Origin: Elusimicrobiota bacterium
Lineage (GTDB): Bacteria > Elusimicrobiota > Elusimicrobia > Elusimicrobiales > UBA9959
DNA: 47,379 bases
Direction: 5' to 3'
NCBI GenBank assembly: GCA_016208085.1
Contig: JACQYT010000093.1
Coordinates: forward strand, 1-47,379
In this document: piece after piece, positions 16,965 to 24,614 of the stretch
Position numbering within the stretch: the stretch's first letter is position 1
Layout: every line of letters starts with the position of its first letter
Program-made: the position numbers and the translations under genes
Notes under the pieces: model-generated
The model's input: the letters and a program-made list of their open reading frames with translations, nothing else
Told to the model about the DNA's origin: nothing
The model's database searches: none

Positions 16965-18299
16965 TTATCCAATCTTGAATCTAGAATCTTGAATCTTCAA
17001 TCGCTTCGCCTTTATGCTCCCTCGGGGGTCGGTTATCACGCCTGTGATCGCGCTCGCCGCCGCCGTTGCCGGAGAGCACAGGTAGACCTCGGCCTTCGGA
17101 TTGCCCATTCTTCCCTTGAAATTGCGGTTCGTGGTCGCCAGCGCCACTTCATTGTCGGCCAGCGCGCCCTGGTGCACGCCGAGGCACGGCCCGCAGCCGG
17201 GGTTGCACACCACGGCTCCGGCCCTGGAGAGGGCCTGTATCACGCCGAGGTCCATCGCTTTCTGATAGATGCGCCACGACGCCGGGAACACCAGCATCCG
17301 CGTGTCGTCCGCGACGCGGCGGCCTTTCAGTATCTTCGCCGCTATTTCCAGGTCGTCCAGCCGTCCGTTGGTGCACGAGCCGATCACTATCTGGTGCAGC
17401 TTCTTTCCGGCCGCTTCGCCGATCGGTTGCACGTTGTCCACCGTGTGCGGGCAGGCGATTTGGGGCTCAAGTCTGGAGACGTCTATCTCTATGACCCGGT
17501 CGTAGACGGCGTCGGGATCGGGCCCGAAGATATCGAGCGGATCCTTTACGCCCGCCTCCGCCCGGAGATAGCGCCGGGTTTCCGCGTCGGGCGGAACCAG
17601 CCCCGAGGTGGCGCCCGCTTCCACGCTCATATTGCAGAGCGTCAGGCGTCCCGAGGTCGGCATCCTGCGGATGGCGTCGCCGTGGAATTCCAGCACCTTA
17701 TAGTTCGCGCCCTCGGCGGTAAGCTTCCCTATCAGGTGCAGTATCAAGTCTTTCGGGTAGACATGCTTTGGAAATCTGCCGGTCGCCGCGACTTTAATGG
17801 TTCCCGGCGCCTCTACATTCAGTATCCTGCCCAGCGCCCAGACCGAGGCCATTTCAGTGGCGCCGATGCCGAACGAAAACGCGCCCAGCGCGCCGTGGGT
17901 GGTGGTGTGGCTGTCGGTGCCGACCACGACGCTCCCCGGCCGCACGTAGCCTTTCTCCGGCAGGATCTGGTGGCAGATGCCGCCGATATCGCCGCGGATG
18001 TCGTGGAATTTGCTTATTCCCTGCCTCGCCACGAATTCGCGTATCTTCTTCTGGTTGCCGGCGGTTTTGGAGGATTCCGCCGGGACGCGGTGGTCGAAAA
18101 TGATCGCGATACGGTCGGGGTCCCAGACCTTCGGTTCGCGGTTTGTGCCCTGGAAAATTTCAAGGAACTGGTTTATCACCAGCGCACCGTTCTCGTGTGA
18201 CATCGCCAGTTGGACCCGGGGCTCCAGCACGTCTCCGACCGCCACGCGCTGCCTCCCGCAAACTTTCGCCAGCAATTTCTGCACGTAAGTCATGCCCAT
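16965..18299 (-). CDS. Aconitase-superfamily large subunit (LeuC/homoaconitase-like)
   Basis: 444-aa [4Fe-4S] dehydratase subunit. Cluster cysteines are C309 (SCTNGR), C369 and C372 (NPGCGPCLG), with GTDSHTTTHGALG near 127-139. Its length and form fit the archaeal-type LeuC/HacA group. It heads the long minus-strand series. The C-terminal 16 residues (SIKAKRLKIQDSRFKI and G) run into a TGAATCT-rich repeat at 16965-17005, so this tail is probably not native. With saccharopine enzymes nearby, homoaconitase is attractive but no homocitrate synthase is present. Leucine synthesis is the default alternative. Confidence 0.85.
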   Translation of the reverse strand: MGMTYVQKLLAKVCGRQRVAVGDVLEPRVQLAMSHENGALVINQFLEIFQGTNREPKVWDPDRIAIIFDHRVPAESSKTAGNQKKIREFVARQGISKFHDIRGDIGGICHQILPEKGYVRPGSVVVGTDSHTTTHGALGAFSFGIGATEMASVWALGRILNVEAPGTIKVAATGRFPKHVYPKDLILHLIGKLTAEGANYKVLEFHGDAIRRMPTSGRLTLCNMSVEAGATSGLVPPDAETRRYLRAEAGVKDPLDIFGPDPDAVYDRVIEIDVSRLEPQIACPHTVDNVQPIGEAAGKKLHQIVIGSCTNGRLDDLEIAAKILKGRRVADDTRMLVFPASWRIYQKAMDLGVIQALSRAGAVVCNPGCGPCLGVHQGALADNEVALATTNRNFKGRMGNPKAEVYLCSPATAAASAITGVITDPRGSIKAKRLKIQDSRFKIG

Positions 18300-18382
18300 G
18301 GTCTTCTCCTTAACCCTTAACGTTTAATCAGCCTGAACCAGTGTAATGTCCCTTATACAGTAGCCGCAGGCTTTTCCGCTAA

Positions 18383-18553
18383 TAATGCAGCGGCGGGATT
18401 ACTATCCCGCTATTAGTCGCATAGCAATGCGACTGCCGATAATGCAGCGGCGGGATTACTATCCCGCTATTAGTCGCATAGCAATGCGACCGCCGATAAT
18501 GTAGCGGCGGGATTACTATCCCGCTATTAGTCGCATAGCAATGCGACCGCTAC
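18383..18553. repeat. Three tandem 57-bp units with two hairpins each
   Basis: Units begin at 18383, 18440 and 18497 and differ by only a few bases. Each contains GCGGGAT/ATCCCGC (loop TACT) and GTCGCAT/ATGCGAC (loop AGCA). There is no spacer diversity, so this is not CRISPR. A related GTCGCATTGTATGCGAC hairpin occurs near 19336-19352. Confidence 0.9.
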
Positions 18554-18690
18554 CACAGTCGTGGTAACCTGTGGTTACGTTTTTTCAGCAAATCCAAAGC
18601 CAAAAACGTGTTCATTCATATACTATCAAAGCCCGCTTTTATTGTCAATTTTTATCGCGTTCACGGTTAAGGAGCAACAAAATTATACTT

Positions 18691-18741
18691 AAAAAATCCC
18701 CCATTTCCCCTTTTTATAAAGGGGGATGAAGGGGGATTTTA
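18691..18741. repeat. CCCCCTTT/AAAGGGGG hairpin repeat, copy 2
   Basis: Similar to 16872-16921, with a TATA-rich loop. It lies just past the lipoprotein stop (minus strand) and may act as its terminator. Confidence 0.7.
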
Positions 18742-18759
18742 TCTTCCAAAGGCGGGGTT

Positions 18760-19278
18760 TTACCAATCAATTGCCGGCGGCGCATTTTCCGCTGAAAAGA
18801 AATTTTTCCTCATAGCGGCTATATATTCTTTCAGCTCTTTTTTCGCCGCCGGATCCATGCCTATAACCACAACACAATTGTTCTCAACTGTGTGTGTTTT
18901 TAAAAACAACCTGACATGACTGAGACGCTCTTTTACCGCGCTCGTTGTGCCTCCTGAGACTAATGCCAGGTTTTCCGTTCCTGTTATTCCGTTAACACTG
19001 TAACCGACGATTCTCTTGACCAACGCGGTCTCGCCGTTAGTGCGCGCGGCTTCACATGCTTCCATTTGCGCTCTTTCTACTCCCGTGCTGTTGTCAGCCA
19101 AACGGGTTGCGTCTCTGGGTGAGCCCTCCGCCACTTCAGCAATATACTGTCTAGCCTCAAGCTTGTTCATTTGTGCAAAGGCCTGGTTATTTGCCTTTGT
19201 AAGCGTCATCGGCCCCGCGCAGCCCGCAAGTCCACCGCACACCGCCAGTGCGCCGACTTTCAACAGATTCTTCAACAT
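18760..19278 (-). CDS. Putative lipoprotein of unknown function
   Basis: 172 aa. A signal peptide ends in a lipobox (GGLAGC, Cys20), so the protein is probably lipid-anchored. The mature part is helical and polar with no family I recognise. Start ATG 19278 has GGAGG 7 nt upstream; the open frame extends further upstream, but that part is encoded by the 31-nt palindrome and is not credible. It is the last of three same-strand envelope genes. Confidence 0.8.
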   Translation of the reverse strand: MLKNLLKVGALAVCGGLAGCAGPMTLTKANNQAFAQMNKLEARQYIAEVAEGSPRDATRLADNSTGVERAQMEACEAARTNGETALVKRIVGYSVNGITGTENLALVSGGTTSAVKERLSHVRLFLKTHTVENNCVVVIGMDPAAKKELKEYIAAMRKNFFSAENAPPAIDW

Positions 19279-19382
19279 ATTAATACCTCCATTTTTATTT
19301 TTACAAACTGCCTTTCCTAATCGTTCGCCGTAGCGGTCGCATTGTATGCGACTCTTTTTCTTATCCCTTTCTTTCTGCCCTC

Positions 19383-19413
19383 GGGGACACACCTTGCTGC
19401 AAGGTGTGTCCCC
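19383..19413. repeat. 31-nt palindrome, copy 2
   Basis: Same GGGGACACACCTTGC palindrome as 1206-1236. It begins 2 nt beyond the PorV stop codon on the minus strand, in a terminator-like position. Confidence 0.85.
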
Positions 19414-19415
19414 GC

Positions 19416-20408
19416 CTACGGAAGCCAGCGCGGCATCCATCCACCAAACGACAAATCAAGCGAAAGACGATGGGTCAGGCCCAGAGTCGGGTGTTTTAGA
19501 ATCGCATAGTTTATACACAACTCGTAAGGCTGATTTTTACGAAGCGTATATCCCAGGCCCGCCGTTGCGCCCTGCGGTTCGTAACCGCCGCGCACGGCCA
19601 GGACATCCTGGTAAAAGGTCAGTTCAAGCCCGAAATAATATTTAGCGTCCTGGTTCTGCTTTTTTTCCGCATCCGCGGCCAGTAATATTCCGAATTCCTT
19701 GCCTGAGTTATGATTGTAAGGCAGGGCAACGCCGACTCTTGTTGAAAAAGGCCAGGCATCAGTCAAATTTGCCCGCTGAATTTTCGGGGAAACAATATTC
19801 CTGACCGCTAACCCGAACGTGAATTCCGGATAAATTTGCGAAAAAGGCCTTGCCATCATACCCGCATCCAGGCCGAAAGCCGTCGCGCTTAAACCGGCGA
19901 AGTTTTTGCGGATTATTTTCGGGGAAAGCCCTATGGAAATCTCATTGCCGAAGCGACTGGCAAGGCCAAGTATGGCAGCAGTGTTCTCATCCGAGAATGA
20001 GCCGATCGGGAAGTTGTTATCGTCGCGCTGTGTAAAACCGCCGGAATAAAGCCGGGCGATCCCAAGCCCTATCGTGGTATTATAACCGAGGGGGTGTGCG
20101 TATGCCAGTGTGTCGTAATAAGTATCTTCAAACAATGTGACGTGCATTAGTTGCAAGGTTTTTGCCCCTACCATTGAAAGGCCGGCCGGATTCCAGTATA
20201 CGGCGCCCGCGTCGCCCGCAACAGCGGTGTGTGCCCCGCCCATGCCCAGCGCCCTGGCTCCAAAACCCAGATTTAAAAAATATCCCGGAAGCCCGCCGTC
20301 GGCTTTTTCCGCGCTGCGGCAGACAGGGGCTATGGCAAATAAAAACAGGAGAAAATAAAACGTTGTAAAAATTTTTGCCGCAAAAATTTTTAATAATTTT
20401 AGGCGCAT
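19416..20408 (-). CDS. PorV/PorQ-family outer-membrane beta-barrel
   Basis: 330-aa FadL-related barrel. After the signal peptide it has the family's GFGARALGMGGAHTAVAGDA and VYWNPAGLS segments (about 48-80), then alternating beta-strands. Homologues are outer-membrane proteins, some linked to surface-protein export. The signal peptide is odd: residues 5-14 (LLKIFAAKIF) are encoded by the dispersed A5T5-GCCGC-A5T5 repeat (20367-20391), and no other in-frame start lies between the repeat and the hydrophobic core. The ATG follows the upstream TAA after one base, so the pair is coupled. Confidence 0.85.
   Translation of the reverse strand: MRLKLLKIFAAKIFTTFYFLLFLFAIAPVCRSAEKADGGLPGYFLNLGFGARALGMGGAHTAVAGDAGAVYWNPAGLSMVGAKTLQLMHVTLFEDTYYDTLAYAHPLGYNTTIGLGIARLYSGGFTQRDDNNFPIGSFSDENTAAILGLASRFGNEISIGLSPKIIRKNFAGLSATAFGLDAGMMARPFSQIYPEFTFGLAVRNIVSPKIQRANLTDAWPFSTRVGVALPYNHNSGKEFGILLAADAEKKQNQDAKYYFGLELTFYQDVLAVRGGYEPQGATAGLGYTLRKNQPYELCINYAILKHPTLGLTHRLSLDLSFGGWMPRWLP
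20367..20391. repeat. A5T5-GCCGC-A5T5 palindrome, copy 2 (inside PorV signal peptide)
   Basis: Identical 25-nt core to 7456-7480. Here it is in frame within the first 15 codons of the PorV gene and encodes KIFAAKIF. Confidence 0.88.
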
Positions 20409-20409
20409 C

Positions 20410-21654
20410 TTACTTTACCCCGATTTTTGTCTTTTGCGCGCCGCCTCCGGTTTTAACCACGCAAATATAACCGCCGGCCGAGACATACCGGCCTTTCCAG
20501 TTTTTGCCGTCCCAGGGGATTTCATTGGGGCCTGTGGCGCCGCCGGGGAATTCCCCGGCGGAAATAGTTTTTTTCCACACCAGATTGCCGAGAAGATCGT
20601 ATATTTTTATCTCCACATTGGCATTGCCACTGAGACTGTAGCGTATCTTTGTGGCGCCGCCCGCGCCGGCGGTGAACGGATTGGGATAATTGCTCAAATC
20701 AACCGCATTGACTGAAACCGGGTTATACCCCGCAATCCTGAATAGAGAGAAATGTCCGACCGTGCCCGCCACTTTGTTGGCGGTTTTGTCGGGCGCTGAC
20801 CCGACTACGGGCCGCCACGATCTGATTGTTGCGTCGTACTGGGTTAATACCAGTGTGTTCTCATCAATTCCGTTAAGCTGCGCGTGAGTATAGGGAAGCG
20901 TTATAATAACGTCGTCCAGTAATTCAGCCGGCGAAGTGAATTTAATTTCCTCCACCGGCCCCACGAATCCTGTTAAATTCGGGTCATAAACGCCGCGGGG
21001 AATCTGGGATTCCGCCGGCTGCATAATGCTGATATTTGTCTGCGCTTCCACAGCCCCTGCGGGAATATCCACCCTCGCACCGCTGCCGGTTATATACGTG
21101 CCGGAAGAGGCGGGAACGACAGCGGTTTTAATATTCACCTTATAATGCGCAGTGAAAGCGCCCTGGATGCCCTCATAATCCTCCGCCGCAGCATGCAGAT
21201 ACCACGCGCCGTCCGGTTTATCTGAAAGCGATATGGATGTTCCCGCCGGCGCGTAAAGCGCGGTTAAATAGGTGGGAATTGTTCCGCTGCTCTGGTCGAA
21301 AATATAACGGTAACCGGCGATGTCCGCATATCCGCCGGCCTCGGCCACCGTGAATACCGGGGAGGCATCGGCGTATTCGTTAACTTGGTCGGGATGGGTA
21401 GCGGATTGCACCGCCGGCGTCGAGAGTGAAACCGTCTTGACGAAGACAAATCCCGGCTGAAGCGCGTACCAGGCGTTTTGCGATTTCTTAACCGGCCCCC
21501 AAACGAGAGAATCCTGAAGCTCGGAAGCAGAAGAGCGAATCCCGCCGCCCAAATCCATTGCGCGCCAGTTTATCTGATACTGATAATCCGCTGCAAACCC
21601 CGCCCGCGCGAAAAACGCAGAAAGGAAAATCACCGCGAATAAATTCCTGTTCAT
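20410..21654 (-). CDS. Secreted protein with FlgD-Ig/T9SS-like C-terminal domain
   Basis: 414 aa with signal peptide (cut after ARAGFA). A beta-rich middle contains a stretch resembling ZU5-type regions (SGARVDIPAGAVEAQTNISI). The C-terminal FlgD-like Ig domain is recognised by LSNYPNPFTAG, IKIYDLLGNLV and WDGKNWKGRYVSAGGYICV. Such domains end many exported proteins in phyla with PorV-type export. It is encoded directly before the PorV gene. Probably a surface protein; its partner is unknown. Confidence 0.8.
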   Translation of the reverse strand: MNRNLFAVIFLSAFFARAGFAADYQYQINWRAMDLGGGIRSSASELQDSLVWGPVKKSQNAWYALQPGFVFVKTVSLSTPAVQSATHPDQVNEYADASPVFTVAEAGGYADIAGYRYIFDQSSGTIPTYLTALYAPAGTSISLSDKPDGAWYLHAAAEDYEGIQGAFTAHYKVNIKTAVVPASSGTYITGSGARVDIPAGAVEAQTNISIMQPAESQIPRGVYDPNLTGFVGPVEEIKFTSPAELLDDVIITLPYTHAQLNGIDENTLVLTQYDATIRSWRPVVGSAPDKTANKVAGTVGHFSLFRIAGYNPVSVNAVDLSNYPNPFTAGAGGATKIRYSLSGNANVEIKIYDLLGNLVWKKTISAGEFPGGATGPNEIPWDGKNWKGRYVSAGGYICVVKTGGGAQKTKIGVK

Positions 21655-21672
21655 AATTGCCCTAAAGGCCCT

Positions 21673-21700
21673 GTTGCTTTATTTCAAAATCTCGTATAAT
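21673..21700 (+). promoter_or_regulatory. Promoter of the first coiled-coil gene, leaderless layout
   Basis: TTGCTT (21673-21678), a spacer of 16 nt, then a perfect TATAAT (21695-21700). The -10 box ends 6 nt before ATG 21707 and no Shine-Dalgarno is present, so transcription would begin at or next to the A of the ATG. Confidence 0.6.
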
Positions 21701-21706
21701 AGTCTC

Positions 21707-22048
21707 ATGGGCAAAGCAAACGCCAATCAACCGGCCACGAAAGCGGATTTAAATTCTCTTGAATCCAAACTGAAAGCCGACATCAATCGGCTGGATGATA
21801 CAGTCAAAGGCCTCTCCGGCGAAGTTTTAAAAAACAGTTTTAAAATAGACCGCATGGCAGACCGCCTGGACACGGAATTCTCAACAAAGGCCGACATTAA
21901 CCGCCTTTTCAATCTGCTTGACGCCATAGCCGGAGACATTAAAAGCTACCAAAGAAAAGACACGCTCCGCGGTGAGGCCGTAATGCGCCACGAGGAGCAG
22001 CTCGCCGGCCACGAAACCCGCATAACCCTCCTGGAAACCAAAAAGTAG
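21707..22048 (+). CDS. Small coiled-coil protein, paralog 1
   Basis: 113 aa, almost entirely predicted coiled coil (SLESKLKADINRLDDTVKGL...). It ends in HETRITLLETKK, a tail shared with two neighbouring paralogs. No signal peptide and no known enzymatic motif. It is similar in build to small DUF-type coiled-coil proteins near toxin-antitoxin modules. Start ATG 21707 was chosen over an upstream TTG because it fits the leaderless promoter and matches the start of the paralogs (MGKANANQPATKADL against MAKKTDHQPATKGDI). Function unknown. Confidence 0.75.
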   Translation: MGKANANQPATKADLNSLESKLKADINRLDDTVKGLSGEVLKNSFKIDRMADRLDTEFSTKADINRLFNLLDAIAGDIKSYQRKDTLRGEAVMRHEEQLAGHETRITLLETKK

Positions 22049-22064
22049 CCTGACACCTTCCTTT

Positions 22065-22430
22065 ATGGCGAAAAAAACCGACCATCAACCGGCTACCAAA
22101 GGCGACATTGCCGCTGTAAGATCTGAACTTGCCGATGTAAAGGCCGAGCTGAAAAGCGACATCGTTGCCGTAAAAACCGAGCTTAAAGACGATATTAAAA
22201 ATCTATCCGGCGAGCTCCTTAAAACAAATTTCAAAATGGACCGGCTGGAAACCAACATGATGACGGAACTTAGAAGTTTTAAAAGCGAACTTCTCGCCGC
22301 CTTTGAGCAATCGGTTGTCAAAGGCCGGATGTACGACCAAAAAGCCGTCACCCACGGCGCTATCCTCATAGACCATGAAGACAAGCTCTTAAAACACGAA
22401 ACCCGCATAACCCTCCTGGAAAAAAAGTAA
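22065..22430 (+). CDS. Small coiled-coil protein, paralog 2
   Basis: 121 aa. The N-terminal segment has 11-residue repeats (xDIxAVKxELK type), the middle is helical, and the C-terminus is AVTHGAILIDHEDKLLKHET followed by RITLLEKK, nearly identical in paralog 3. It begins 17 nt after paralog 1. There is no obvious Shine-Dalgarno, so it may be translated by coupling. Probably oligomeric; function unknown. Confidence 0.75.
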   Translation: MAKKTDHQPATKGDIAAVRSELADVKAELKSDIVAVKTELKDDIKNLSGELLKTNFKMDRLETNMMTELRSFKSELLAAFEQSVVKGRMYDQKAVTHGAILIDHEDKLLKHETRITLLEKK

Positions 22431-22599
22431 TTCACCGGTTTCATCGCTTCCTTGTTTCTTCCGCCGCCCAAAATATCAAAATTTAAGACCCTATTTCCCA
22501 TGACATTTAACGTTTAAGCAACGTCCCTCCCCTCCACTCCCCTCCCACCGGACTTCGCGACAAAAAACGACATCAACCGGGTTTTTAATCTTCGTTTTC

Positions 22600-22628
22600 T
22601 TGTTTTTAATTTTACTTTTTGCTACACT
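22600..22628 (+). promoter_or_regulatory. Promoter of the VapBC-like module, leaderless layout
   Basis: TTGTTT (22600-22605), 17-nt spacer, TACACT (22623-22628). The -10 box ends 6 nt before ATG 22635 and no ribosome binding site is visible. Confidence 0.6.
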
Positions 22629-22634
22629 CTTACC

Positions 22635-22841
22635 ATGAAACACCATCTGAACATATCCCAATTTGACACGCTTTCGCGGATAGAAAAACGCGCCCTCCTG
22701 CTGCTCGGCTTCCGCTGGCGCGACCAAAGCCGCCTGGATAAAGCGATAGCTGAAATGGCCGAAATCCGCGCCGCAATAGGGCGGAAGGTAAAACATTCCG
22801 ATTCGGCTTCCGTTATAAGACGCCTCCGCGATTCAAGATGA
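22635..22841 (+). CDS. Putative antitoxin of a VapBC-like pair
   Basis: 68-aa helical, basic protein encoded immediately before a PIN-domain toxin with a 4-nt ATGA overlap. I recognise no DNA-binding fold, but the position and size fit an antitoxin. It would bind and block the PIN protein and possibly regulate its own promoter. Confidence 0.65.
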   Translation: MKHHLNISQFDTLSRIEKRALLLLGFRWRDQSRLDKAIAEMAEIRAAIGRKVKHSDSASVIRRLRDSR

Positions 22842-23239
22842 AAATAATAGATACCTCCGTAATCTGCAAATGGTATATTCCCGAGGACGGGACTCCGGAA
22901 GCTCTTGCGCTGCTTGAAGATTTTACGTGTAAAGTGGAGCGCTTCGCCGCGCCCGATCTCGCTCTTTACGAACTGGCCAGCGCTCTCAGGCACAACAAAA
23001 ACATCGGTTTTGCCAAAGTTGAGGCCGCTCTTGAAAATTTTGTTTCTCTCGGCATTGAAATAGTCGCGCCGAACGTGGCGCTCGTTAAAAAAGCCGCGCA
23101 GATGGCTTTCACACACAACATCACAATTTACGACGCTGTTTACGCGGCGTTGGCTGAATCGCTCGGTTGCGATTTTATTACCGCCGATAAAAAGCTTCAT
23201 AAGAAATTATCCTCTTGCCGCTTCGTTAAATTGCTCTAA
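22838..23239 (+). CDS. vapC: PIN-domain ribonuclease toxin (VapC-like)
   Basis: 133-aa PIN domain. The four acidic metal ligands are visible as D5 (IIDTSV), E45 (YELASAL), D99 (TIYDAVYAA) and D117 (FITADKKL). Such toxins cleave RNA, often tRNA, in a magnesium-dependent way. It overlaps its antitoxin gene by 4 nt. The module sits between duplicated coiled-coil genes and appears to have entered that array. Confidence 0.85.
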   Translation: MKIIDTSVICKWYIPEDGTPEALALLEDFTCKVERFAAPDLALYELASALRHNKNIGFAKVEAALENFVSLGIEIVAPNVALVKKAAQMAFTHNITIYDAVYAALAESLGCDFITADKKLHKKLSSCRFVKLL

Positions 23240-23287
23240 CCCTGTATTCGCCCGCTTCAAAATAATTATTTTATCCTGGCCGTAAAA

Positions 23288-23376
23288 GACACGCTCCGCG
23301 GCGACGCCGTGATGCGCACGAGGAGCAGCTTGCCGCCCACGAAACCCGCATAACCCTCCTGGAAGAAAAAAAGTAG
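23288..23376 (+). pseudogene. Frameshifted 3' fragment of a coiled-coil gene
   Basis: Matches the last 29 codons of paralog 1 (from GACACGCTCCGCGG, 21960-22048) at roughly 90% identity. One C is lost in ATGCGCACGAGG, which breaks the frame. The sequence after its TAG (CCTGACACCTT) is also shared with the gap after paralog 1. It is the remnant of a duplicated copy that preceded paralog 3. Confidence 0.8.
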
Positions 23377-23433
23377 CCTGACACCTTTCCCGCCCACCTT
23401 TCTATTTTCCGCCAAATTTTATAGAATACCTGT

Positions 23434-23889
23434 ATGGCGAAAAACGATGATCATCAGCCGGCTACTAAAGGTGACATTGCCGCTGTAAGGTCCGAACTTG
23501 CCGAGGTAAAGACCGAACTAAAAGGCGAAATCGTTGCCGTAAAATCTGAACTCAAAAACGATATTGCCGTCGTAAAAACCGAACTTAAAGGCGACATTGC
23601 CGCTGTAAAAGACGACCTTGCTGCCGTAAAAACCGAACTGAATCAAAAAATTGAGAGGGTATACTCAAGCCAGGTTCAGGCTGACTCCAGACTTGAGCAG
23701 AAAATGGATAGGATGATGGATAAAATGGATACGCTGTACAGTAACACAATGTCTTCATATGAGAAAACCGTTTTAAAAGGCGAAAAGTACGATCAAAAAG
23801 CCGTCACACACGGCGCTATCCTCATAGACCATGAAGACAAGCTCTTAAAACACGAAACCCGCATAACCCTCCTGGAATCAAAAAAGTAG
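23434..23889 (+). CDS. Small coiled-coil protein, paralog 3
   Basis: 151 aa. It is an expanded version of paralog 2: the 11-residue repeat region is longer (about six units, residues 13-72), the middle differs, and the last 28 residues are nearly identical. TAGAAT (23422-23427) ends 6 nt before the ATG with no Shine-Dalgarno, suggesting another leaderless start. The repeat number evidently changes between paralogs. Function unknown. Confidence 0.75.
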   Translation: MAKNDDHQPATKGDIAAVRSELAEVKTELKGEIVAVKSELKNDIAVVKTELKGDIAAVKDDLAAVKTELNQKIERVYSSQVQADSRLEQKMDRMMDKMDTLYSNTMSSYEKTVLKGEKYDQKAVTHGAILIDHEDKLLKHETRITLLESKK

Positions 23890-23978
23890 CCTTTCCCAAC
23901 GTCACTGTTTTCCTGTGCTAAAACTCAAGACCTGACCCCCTTACCCTTTTTTTGCGTCTTTTCGCCTTGTGAATCACT

Positions 23979-24614
23979 TTACTTCGTTATTATTACCCTG
24001 CGCGTGGAAATTTCAACACGAGTATAATAAACGATATTCCAGGCATCGCTATTGGAACCTGTGTTAACACTTGTCCACCCCATAGAATATGGAAAAAAAT
24101 CATTTGGCATCGTTCTTGTTGTTTGATATGTCCAGGTTATCCCGTCGTCTGACAAGTAATAGTCCAGTGTTCTTGGGGGCGTAAAATCTATGCGAAACCA
24201 AGTATAATTTACATCCTGATATAATAATTCCGCCGCGCCATTAATATAGACATAGCCATATTCTTTAAAATATGCGAGGTTGTATGAGTATAACTGAAAG
24301 CCGAAATTCTTGCTGCCGTCGGCATTTTTTATTATCCATATAATTTCATTGTCTTTGTCTGTCTGGTGCCCTACGCCCATATTGCAGATATATGTGGCTT
24401 TCCCATTTGATATTTTGGCTGTTATTGTTGCAGTCCCGAGGTTTGCCTGAGCAGAAATATAACCGTCGTGTTGTGTCCAATTCCCACTAACTGTCCACCA
24501 ATTATTCATAGAAGCTGTATCAAAACTATCAACAAATATAGTTCTGCAAAAAGCAGGATACACAGATCCTAATATGGAAATTAAAAATCCTATAATAAGC
24601 CGACTTTTTTTCAT
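23979..24614 (-). CDS. Secreted protein, probable beta-sandwich (LamG/concanavalin-like)
   Basis: 211 aa with signal peptide ending near PAFCR. The mature part has W-rich beta-strand patterns (FDTASMNNWWTVSGNWTQHD, TWFRIDFTPPRTLDYYLSDD) that recall concanavalin/LamG-type sandwich domains. It starts within the stop of the large adhesin-like gene (ATGA overlap), so the two are co-translated. It is possibly an accessory or tip domain of that protein. Family assignment is tentative. Confidence 0.7.
   Translation of the reverse strand: MKKSRLIIGFLISILGSVYPAFCRTIFVDSFDTASMNNWWTVSGNWTQHDGYISAQANLGTATITAKISNGKATYICNMGVGHQTDKDNEIIWIIKNADGSKNFGFQLYSYNLAYFKEYGYVYINGAAELLYQDVNYTWFRIDFTPPRTLDYYLSDDGITWTYQTTRTMPNDFFPYSMGWTSVNTGSNSDAWNIVYYTRVEISTRRVIITK

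Larger units (their letters stand above)
18300..18759. other. 460-bp gap with tandem and hairpin repeats
   Basis: No gene. It contains three 57-bp tandem units (18383-18553) and a CCCC/GGGG hairpin (18691-18741) next to the lipoprotein stop. The promoter for the aconitase-saccharopine-oxidoreductase series should lie in the left part, but I see no convincing box. Confidence 0.5.

Noticed and set aside
16938..18200. Open frame of 420 codons on the plus strand
   Set aside because: Antisense to the LeuC-like gene with its cluster cysteines; Arg-rich shadow frame without domain signals.
18383..18553. Possible CRISPR array
   Set aside because: Units are contiguous 57-mers with no unique spacers and no cas genes nearby.
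19279..19440. 54-residue extension of the lipoprotein
   Set aside because: It covers the 31-nt palindrome and overlaps the end of the PorV gene; ATG 19278 with GGAGG gives a proper lipobox signal.
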